DNA of 5,119 bases. Source: Verrucomicrobiia bacterium. GTDB taxonomy: Bacteria; Verrucomicrobiota; Verrucomicrobiia; Limisphaerales; UBA1319. The stretch lies in the NCBI GenBank assembly GCA_017880715.1, contig JADGRT010000253.1:1-5119 (forward strand), written 5' to 3'. Of the stretch, positions 1 to 5,119 are shown piece after piece; within the stretch, counting starts at the first letter, position 1, and every line of letters starts with the position of its first letter. The notes beneath the pieces are model-generated. The model was not told the origin of the DNA and did not search any database. It saw nothing but the letters and a program-made list of their open reading frames with translations. A program made the translations under genes and the position numbers.

Positions 1-134
1 GCACCGGCAAACTGTGGCTCGCCGATGTGCGCCTCGAGCCGATCCAGGACCCGACCGTCGGCCGCTGGCTCGACGGCCTGTACCTCACCCGGCCCACCGA
101 ATGGGATGACCCCTATCGCTTCTTCGGATGGTGA
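1..134 (+). CDS. C-terminal end of a probable glycosidase or carbohydrate-binding protein (5' partial)
   Basis: This is the last 43 codons of a gene that begins before the window; the first whole codon is at position 3 and the stop is TGA at 132-134. The visible peptide starts TGKLWLADVRLEP, which resembles the last strand of a beta-sandwich sugar-binding or galactose-binding-like module ('..lyfDDVrlep'). It ends in an aromatic, acidic tail, WDDPYRFFGW. From memory, such a jelly-roll strand plus a 'WDDPYRFF-W' ending is seen in large secreted glycoside hydrolase-like proteins of Verrucomicrobiota and Planctomycetota, but the catalytic part lies outside the window and no enzyme family can be assigned. 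The stop is 44 bases before the next gene on the same strand, with no strong terminator between, so the two are probably co-transcribed. The reading frame is reliable; the function is a guess from context. Confidence 0.6.
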   Translation, partial: TGKLWLADVRLEPIQDPTVGRWLDGLYLTRPTEWDDPYRFFGW

Positions 135-178
135 ACTCCACAACGGCCAAGGAATAGCCTGCTTCCTGACAGCCTAAT

Positions 179-1972
179 ATGATCATTTTGCGAATGCGTT
201 GCTCCAAGCGTGCTTTGCCGTCACTTTTCTCGGCATTGGTCGCCACCCTGCTCGTTGCCACGGCGGCAACTCTTCAGGGCAAAGACTCATGGACCCGTCC
301 CGAGCTGAACGATCCGCGTCAGGTGGAACTGTCCGGGCTTTTGGGAGACGCTTTCAAGCGCGGCCTCACCCGGATTAGCCAGGAACCTTACGCCGCGCCA
401 TTCATTCTGGCCGACGTCAGCTTCACCACCAATCGCTGGTTCACCAATTACAGCGGCGACATATCTGGCCGGTTTCTTGAGTTGGCATCAGTCACGTCCT
501 ATCGCGAGAATCCGCGGCCGGCCGCGTTGTCCAGGGTGCTGGAACAGATCACAAGTTATCAAAAGGCCGACGGCCATTTTGGCGCGGATGTGAACTGGAC
601 CAACGTGGCCGAGTTGCACGGTCCGGTGTGGGACTCCAAGGTCATGCCCATACTATGGGGCAATGGCCGGTTGCTGCTCGGTTTAACCGCCAGCTATGCG
701 TGTTTCCAGAATCCGAAAATTCTCGAATCGGCCTGCCGGCTCGGCGATTTCTACGCCCGCACCGCCGCCGATGTGTTTTGCGATCCCAAGCGAACCGACG
801 AATACCAGCAAGCCGCCGCGTACGCCGGAGCTTTCGTTACCTGCTATTTCGAGGGAATGGAGGGGCTGGTTCAGCTTTACCGCGTGACCCGCGACCAGCG
901 TTATCTCGACATGGCATTGCGCATGGCGGATTTTCACGAGACGTTTGACACCCTGCCGGTTGGGCATTCGCATGGGAGTCTCAGCCAGCACGAGGCGCTG
1001 TTGATGCTTTACGAGGAAACCGGGAATTCCAAGTATCTGAACCGAGTTGCCAGCCGCTGGGACGCCGCTGTGAAAGGGGGTTTTGTCAGCCCGGCAGGAG
1101 GAGTCATGGAGAAATTCGTCGTGACTGGCTACAACCGCGACGAGGGCTGCTCCGAGGCGGATTGGCTGCGCGTGTGCTTAATGCTCTGGCGCAACACCGG
1201 CCAGACCCGTTATCTGGACATGGCCGAGCGCACGGTTTGGAACGAGTACCTCGCCAATCAATGGGCTGACGGCGGCTTCGGCCATCGCCTTTTAGGCGTG
1301 GATCAGTTTGGACCCTATGCGTTTCATCAATATAGCGAAGAAGCCCTGTGGTGTTGCACCTTTCATGGTCCGCTGGCGCTGAATGAATTCAAGAGTTACC
1401 TCGCGGTCGCGGCGAAGGACGGTATTTACTACAACTTCCCGGTGGACTTTCAGTCGGCGGTGGCAACGTCCAATGTTTTATGGACGGTTCGGTCCAAGAG
1501 CCTTCCTCCGCTGGAGAACGTGCCTGTGAAGTGCGAAGTCCAACTCAATTCAAATGTCGGGCGCGGTGAAACGTCGCTATTAATCCGCCGCCCCGAATGG
1601 GCGGAGAAAATTGTTGTAAAAGTCGACGGGCGCGAACTCTCGCCCAAGCCGATGGCTGGCTATTTAAGAATCAGCCGTCTGAGGTCGGGCACGGTGATGC
1701 TGGTTGAATACCAGGCGAAACCTTACCTGGAAACGCGCCGGTTCGAGCGGGTGGAACTGCCCAAAACCGCTTCCACCCGGTTGGATCAGGCGGTGGTCCG
1801 TTATGGGCCAAATGTGATGCTGAACGCCGGCAGCGGCGATATCCAGAATTTAACCCTTCAGCTCAAAGACGGCACGTTTCCACTGCCGAAAGATAGGCTG
1901 GCTTCCTGGCCGCTATTGCGCAACTCCACCAACCGTCACGCTTTTGTGTTTAATGTGCAGTTCGCGCGCTAG
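179..1972 (+). CDS. Secreted GH127-like (DUF1680) beta-L-arabinofuranosidase family protein
   Basis: This 597-residue protein probably hydrolyses terminal beta-L-arabinofuranosides or related side-chain sugars outside the cytoplasm. Residues 1-34 look like a signal peptide: basic start (R5, R7, K10, R11), hydrophobic core about 13-30, cleavage near 30-34. Residues about 50-415 form the alpha/alpha-barrel, with helix motifs such as LYRVTRDQRYLDMA and GNSKYL. In characterised GH127 a zinc site of Glu-x-Cys plus a Cys-Cys pair holds the catalytic cysteine; the counterparts here are E322, C324 and C392-C393, with C392 the predicted nucleophile. E311 (MEKF) is the likely acid/base. Residues about 440-530 form the usual C-terminal beta-sandwich (LLIRRPEWAEKIVVKVDG). 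The family's 'CCPPN' reads CCTFHG here, and 'ETC' reads EGC, so this is a divergent subgroup and the exact substrate is open. The start is the first ATG of the frame; an ATG at 194 would also keep the signal peptide. No Shine-Dalgarno sequence sits at normal spacing (AAGGAA at 149-154 is too far). Confidence 0.85.
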   Translation: MIILRMRCSKRALPSLFSALVATLLVATAATLQGKDSWTRPELNDPRQVELSGLLGDAFKRGLTRISQEPYAAPFILADVSFTTNRWFTNYSGDISGRFLELASVTSYRENPRPAALSRVLEQITSYQKADGHFGADVNWTNVAELHGPVWDSKVMPILWGNGRLLLGLTASYACFQNPKILESACRLGDFYARTAADVFCDPKRTDEYQQAAAYAGAFVTCYFEGMEGLVQLYRVTRDQRYLDMALRMADFHETFDTLPVGHSHGSLSQHEALLMLYEETGNSKYLNRVASRWDAAVKGGFVSPAGGVMEKFVVTGYNRDEGCSEADWLRVCLMLWRNTGQTRYLDMAERTVWNEYLANQWADGGFGHRLLGVDQFGPYAFHQYSEEALWCCTFHGPLALNEFKSYLAVAAKDGIYYNFPVDFQSAVATSNVLWTVRSKSLPPLENVPVKCEVQLNSNVGRGETSLLIRRPEWAEKIVVKVDGRELSPKPMAGYLRISRLRSGTVMLVEYQAKPYLETRRFERVELPKTASTRLDQAVVRYGPNVMLNAGSGDIQNLTLQLKDGTFPLPKDRLASWPLLRNSTNRHAFVFNVQFAR

Positions 1973-2033
1973 CGCGGGAAGACCGTCTCCATTATCACGC
2001 GCCCATCGACGGATTTCGGCTAAGAAAAACGCC

Positions 2034-4436
2034 TCAACGAGCCTCAGCCGGGCGCCTGGCCAGTGGCGCCCGCGCCGCCAGGTAACCCCAGACATACGCG
2101 TGTCCCGCCATGGGTTTGTGGACGGTATATTCGCATACCATCGGATCCCAAAAGACATCCCAGAAAGCCTCCAACGCCGGCCACTGGGTGTACGTCGGGC
2201 AAAACACGGAACCGGCAAAAGGCCCAATAAATGGATCCTTGAGCCCTTTATTGTCATTGTCCATGGGACCGCCGACGGTGAGGCCTGGTGGCGGCGGTTG
2301 GTGGGTGATTCGGTGATCCAACTGCAGCGGATGCCGGGGGAATTTCTGTCCCACCCCGGTGGTATAACACATGTTTACCGGGTTGGCGCCCGCGCCCGTC
2401 TGGCTGGCCAGCACGAGGGCGCGCAAGTATTTGGGATCACCGGTTAAAACATGCGCCCGGACGATATTGACCGCGTTCTCCGGACTGCTCAGCGCCCCAT
2501 AAACGACCGGGCCATAAGGGTGTTTTGTCCAATGAAAGCCCGTTCTCTTGCCACTTTCCGCGCGTTCATCGGCCCCCTTAAGCAACGCCTGACGGCAGCA
2601 TTGTTTCACGGTCTCGTCCATCCCCGGTCGATCGGTTCGCGCATAGACCCAGGCGCCATCGTATTGCTCCAGGCTGTCAAAGTGATACGCCGGCACCGCG
2701 TCGGCGGTCTTGAAGATGGTGGTGGCCAGGAACAGCCGGTTCCATTCCGGCTCCCCCGTCAGACGAAACAGTTCGGCGGCCGCAAAATTCCGGGTGTCAC
2801 TCACGGCTGGATGTTTGGCCATGAGATACGCCTTTTCCTCGCGTTCGCGATCCTGCTCCGCCCACCGCATGGCGCGCAAGGCACTGGTGCGATACTTATC
2901 GGCCAGTTCGGCATGTTGCGGCGCGAGCCAGCGGGCCGCCCGGGCCGCCACCCCCGCATAGAAATAGCTCGATAATATATCCGGGGCATAGGTCAGCACG
3001 GTCAGCGATTCCTGGAAACTGGCTTCGCCCCGCCGGGGATGCTCGGAAGACTCGATACCACCACGAATGCCGCCCTCCGGCGTTTGCAGCCGCCGGAAAA
3101 AATCGAGGTTGAATAGCGCTTCATTGACAATATCCGGCAGGCCATTCCCGGACTCCGGAATGTTTAGGGATAGAACGCCGAAGTAATCGGGGAACAGTTC
3201 CGCCAATTCCAACAAAAGGCTGGTGGATTTAAGGTGCTGTATGCGGCGATCCCAATCACCGGCATCCATGTAACCGCCCCAGGCATTCGTGACGATCTGA
3301 TCCGTCCGTCCCTTGACGAGATTCCCGAAATTCGAGTCTTTCTGGTTAAGCCCATTGCCAGTGTCCATAATCGGCGTGGTGGAGGCATAGACTTTCAGGC
3401 CGTCATCCGGGTGGAACGATCGGGGCCGCTTATAAGTGGTATAGGGTTCCCCAATGGCAATGCCACTTCGCTGATGATAAAAGCCGCGCGCGGCTACCAC
3501 AAAGGCCTTGCGCCAAGCATCGTCCGCAATCTCAAACGGATAGGAACAGCCCACCGTGCGAACCGATACCCGGTATTTCCCCGGCTGGGTCAGCGCGGTG
3601 AAATCCATTTCGTAAACATCCGTGCCATTGTAATTCTTTTTATAGGCATCCTCGGTTTTGTCGGTGGCGGCTTTGGAGAGGACCGTCAACCCCTCGAAAA
3701 CGGCCTTGCCGGTAGCTTCATCGAATACGGTAAACGGGAGGCGATCTTCATACTTCAGGCCGCCGCCATTGCCCAGCCAGCAGGATAAAAAGGCGACCTT
3801 GGCCGGATCATCGGGGCGAAACCCGACCTGGCTGACATGGACCGCTTCGCTGCGCACACGCGTGGGATCAAAGGCGAATTTTTGAAGGGGTAATCCACTG
3901 TTGGGGAACGAGATTTCGTAGCTCTTACCGCTGGTCAGCGGGGTTGGCATTTCGAGATAAACCACATTTTCGGTCGGCGAATCAAATTTATATTGCCCGA
4001 TCATCGCCAGGTCGGAAGGCTTGCTTTTGCGGTACACCGTCTTGGGCTTTTGAGGGGTGGCATAATTGGGATCGTTGGTGGAGATTACCGAGTAACTATT
4101 CCGCTGGTCCGCCCACTTGGTGTCAAACCGATCCCCAACCACCACGTCCATCGTACAGAGGAGATCAGCGTTCTTGCCGACCAGGGTCCCGATGATTTTA
4201 TCTCCCCGCCTGACAAACCGATGCATCTCCGCATCCACAACGACATCGCCCGCCTGTTTCACGTAAGGAATCTGGCGGCCATACTCCACGTGCCCCGCCG
4301 TAATGGTGAGACCAATGACATTCGGGGCCACCAGACCCACCTGCTCAATCCGGGGTAGCTCCGCCGCCAAAACCCGCCCGTTATGCGGCAAAAAGCTAAC
4401 TGCCGCCCACATCAACCACCAATTAGGTCGCAACAT
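2034..4436 (-). CDS. Secreted glycoside hydrolase family 9 protein (endoglucanase-like) with N-terminal Ig-like domain
   Basis: This 800-residue protein is expected to cleave beta-1,4-glucan or a related backbone by the inverting GH9 mechanism. Residues 1-25 resemble a signal peptide (hydrophobic W6-L16, cleavage near VLAA), though PHNG at 17-20 breaks its core. Residues about 26-190 are a beta-rich module I cannot assign. Residues about 194-303 match the cellulase N-terminal Ig-like domain (VHVSQVGFRPDDPAKVAFL to YPFEIAD). Residues about 308-787 are the alpha/alpha-barrel catalytic domain: FHPDD (341-345), the hallmark DAGDWD with D391 and D394 as water-activating aspartates, SGNGLPDIVNE (429-439), NPVNMCYTTGVG (685-696), RHP and DHR (701-709), VGGP (721-724), and C768-E769, where E769 is the predicted catalytic acid. 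Length suits a GH9 with two N-terminal modules. The ATG lies 3 bases after the esterase stop, suggesting translational coupling; no clear Shine-Dalgarno sequence is visible. The family call is firm; cellulose as substrate is not, since the segment around E769 is atypical. Confidence 0.9.
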   Translation of the reverse strand: MLRPNWWLMWAAVSFLPHNGRVLAAELPRIEQVGLVAPNVIGLTITAGHVEYGRQIPYVKQAGDVVVDAEMHRFVRRGDKIIGTLVGKNADLLCTMDVVVGDRFDTKWADQRNSYSVISTNDPNYATPQKPKTVYRKSKPSDLAMIGQYKFDSPTENVVYLEMPTPLTSGKSYEISFPNSGLPLQKFAFDPTRVRSEAVHVSQVGFRPDDPAKVAFLSCWLGNGGGLKYEDRLPFTVFDEATGKAVFEGLTVLSKAATDKTEDAYKKNYNGTDVYEMDFTALTQPGKYRVSVRTVGCSYPFEIADDAWRKAFVVAARGFYHQRSGIAIGEPYTTYKRPRSFHPDDGLKVYASTTPIMDTGNGLNQKDSNFGNLVKGRTDQIVTNAWGGYMDAGDWDRRIQHLKSTSLLLELAELFPDYFGVLSLNIPESGNGLPDIVNEALFNLDFFRRLQTPEGGIRGGIESSEHPRRGEASFQESLTVLTYAPDILSSYFYAGVAARAARWLAPQHAELADKYRTSALRAMRWAEQDREREEKAYLMAKHPAVSDTRNFAAAELFRLTGEPEWNRLFLATTIFKTADAVPAYHFDSLEQYDGAWVYARTDRPGMDETVKQCCRQALLKGADERAESGKRTGFHWTKHPYGPVVYGALSSPENAVNIVRAHVLTGDPKYLRALVLASQTGAGANPVNMCYTTGVGQKFPRHPLQLDHRITHQPPPPGLTVGGPMDNDNKGLKDPFIGPFAGSVFCPTYTQWPALEAFWDVFWDPMVCEYTVHKPMAGHAYVWGYLAARAPLARRPAEAR
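2049..2072 (-). other. GC-rich inverted repeat near the 3' end of the GH9 gene
   Basis: A perfect 8-bp stem (CGGGCGCC at 2049-2056 with GGCGCCCG at 2065-2072) flanks an 8-base loop. It lies in the last dozen codons of the GH9 gene, encoding the Ala/Arg-rich tail after the folded domain. In GH9 transcripts it would form a stable hairpin about 19 bases before a five-T run (complement of A2025-2029). That gap is too long for a standard intrinsic terminator, so it may be only a transcript 3'-end stabiliser or a by-product of GC-rich Ala/Arg codons. It is the strongest hairpin I noticed near the convergent junction. Confidence 0.2.
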
Positions 4437-4439
4437 AAA

Positions 4440-5119
4440 TCAAAGCTTGAGGAATCCCTGATGTCGCAGCCAGTTGGCACAAGCCTCTGTCCAGGTCGAG
4501 CAGGGATGGTCGCTGGTGCGGACACCGAAGTCATGGGCGGCCGTGGCATAGATGTGCAACTCCGCCGGCACGCCGGCTCGCCTAAGCGCGAGGTACATGA
4601 GCACGCTGTGCTCGGGGGGACTGATGATGTCGTCCCCACCGTGTGCGAGGAAGATCGGTGGCGTACCGGTCGGGATGCGCAGACCCGGCGCGAGCTCATC
4701 CTTATCTTTCGCCTTCAAATAGCCCGGATAAACCAGAATGGCGAAGTCGGGCCGGCAACTGATTTTATCGATGTTATCGATCGGCTTGTAAGTTCTTTTC
4801 TCGAAGTTTGTGGCGGTCGCGATGGCGAGATGGCCTCCGGCTGAGAAACCCACGATGCCTATCCGTTGCGGACCGATGCCCCACTCGCTCGCTTTGCTCC
4901 TAACCAGGCTAACCGCCCGCTGGGCATCCTGAAGGGGGCGTCGGGCCGGTTCGCCCTTGGGCTCATCGGGGCGGCGCGGCACCCGGTACTTGAGGATGAT
5001 GCCGGTCACGCCAATCGAGTTCAGCCAAGCGGCGACTTCCTCGCCTTCGAGCTGCCAATAAAGATTCCAGTAACCGCCCCCCGGACAGATGAGCACCGCA
5101 GTCCTGGTGTCTCTCTCCT
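4440..5119 (-). CDS. Alpha/beta-hydrolase esterase, acetyl-xylan/feruloyl-esterase-like (5' partial)
   Basis: This is a serine esterase of the alpha/beta-hydrolase fold, probably removing acyl groups from hemicellulose. The frame stays open to the right edge, so the N-terminus is missing. The in-frame GTG at 5094-5096 is not the likely start, because codons before it (ERDTRTA) already form the strand leading into the conserved oxyanion-hole motif CPGGGY. Numbering from that GTG as residue 1: CPGGGY is at 4-9, EGEEVAAWLNSIGVTGIILKYRVP is the typical first-half signature at 18-40, PLQDAQRA is at 54-61, the nucleophile elbow GFSAGG is at 83-88 with S85, the acidic residue is probably D156 (HGGDDIISP), and the histidine is H188 (AAHDFG). 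All three triad residues are present. Similar proteins are often labelled BD-FAE-like or (misleadingly) 'endo-1,4-beta-xylanase B'. The gene ends 3 bases before the GH9 start, so the two are almost certainly one operon. Whether it is secreted cannot be judged without the N-terminus. Confidence 0.85.
   Translation of the reverse strand, partial: ERDTRTAVLICPGGGYWNLYWQLEGEEVAAWLNSIGVTGIILKYRVPRRPDEPKGEPARRPLQDAQRAVSLVRSKASEWGIGPQRIGIVGFSAGGHLAIATATNFEKRTYKPIDNIDKISCRPDFAILVYPGYLKAKDKDELAPGLRIPTGTPPIFLAHGGDDIISPPEHSVLMYLALRRAGVPAELHIYATAAHDFGVRTSDHPCSTWTEACANWLRHQGFLKL

Noticed and set aside
150..167. Small inverted repeat (AGGAA / TTCCT) between the first two + strand genes
   Set aside because: Only 5 bp of weak stem with an 8-base loop and no T run, so it is neither a terminator nor a convincing regulatory hairpin.
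1096..1108. A strong Shine-Dalgarno-like AGGAGG followed at 4 bases by an in-frame ATG inside the GH127-like gene (M310)
   Set aside because: A product starting here would lack the first half of the barrel and the signal peptide. The motif is explained by the Gly-Gly-Val-Met codons just before the predicted catalytic Glu.
1965..1976. Perfect 12-bp palindrome CGCGCTAGCGCG over the GH127-like stop codon
   Set aside because: As RNA it could form only a 4-bp stem with a 4-base loop and no T run follows, so it is not a credible terminator. One copy gives no basis for calling an operator.
2031..2046. Direct repeat GCCTCA at 2031-2036 and 2041-2046 at the GH9 stop
   Set aside because: Six bases repeated twice is within chance expectation and nothing else suggests an attachment or insertion site.
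1944..2447. Open + strand frame of 167 codons overlapping the convergent junction and the GH9 end
   Set aside because: It lies mostly antisense to a clearly real GH9 gene, has a low-complexity Arg/Ser/Pro-rich composition and no recognisable domain.
2451..2975. Open + strand frame of 174 codons inside the GH9 gene
   Set aside because: It is fully antisense to the conserved GH9 catalytic domain and its peptide shows no family motif; open antisense frames are common in GC-rich genes.
3234..3788. Open + strand frame of 184 codons inside the GH9 gene
   Set aside because: It is antisense to the DAGD region and Ig-like domain of GH9, with no recognisable motif.
4383..4844. Open + strand frame of 153 codons across the esterase-GH9 junction
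   Set aside because: It is antisense to the esterase triad region; the esterase frame has clear family motifs and this one has none.

Overview
The window is about 5.1 kb of moderately GC-rich bacterial DNA, densely packed with carbohydrate-active enzyme genes. It holds two converging gene pairs. On the + strand are the last 43 codons of an upstream gene (1-134) and a complete secreted GH127-like (DUF1680) beta-L-arabinofuranosidase relative (179-1972). On the - strand are a 5'-truncated alpha/beta-hydrolase esterase of the acetyl-xylan/feruloyl-esterase-like type (4440 to the right edge) and, 3 bases downstream of it, a complete 800-residue GH9 glycoside hydrolase (2034-4436). The two pairs meet tail to tail across a 61-base gap (1973-2033).

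The likely source is an environmental Verrucomicrobiota or Planctomycetota bacterium, probably uncultivated. This is an inference from three things: gene starts with no clear Shine-Dalgarno sequence, the style of the products (GH9 with a long extra N-terminal module, a divergent DUF1680 enzyme, and a 'DDPYRFFGW' C-terminal tail of the kind I associate with glycosidase-like proteins of these phyla), and the clustering of secreted glycosidases. No rRNA, tRNA or taxonomic marker is present, so the assignment is tentative.

Together the genes suggest a plant cell-wall or hemicellulose degradation locus. The esterase would remove acyl (acetyl or feruloyl) decorations, the GH9 enzyme would attack a beta-linked glucan-type backbone, and the GH127-like enzyme would release arabinofuranosyl or related side-chain sugars. 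The upstream partial gene probably encodes another glycosidase or sugar-binding protein. Both complete enzymes begin with signal-peptide-like sequences.

I saw no mobile element, CRISPR array, RNA gene or transport gene, and no non-coding stretch longer than 61 bases. The most notable points are departures from textbook family motifs: the GH127-like zinc/cysteine centre and two of its expected sugar-contacting histidines, the GH9 sequence around its catalytic Glu, and an unassigned region of about 165 residues at the GH9 N-terminus.
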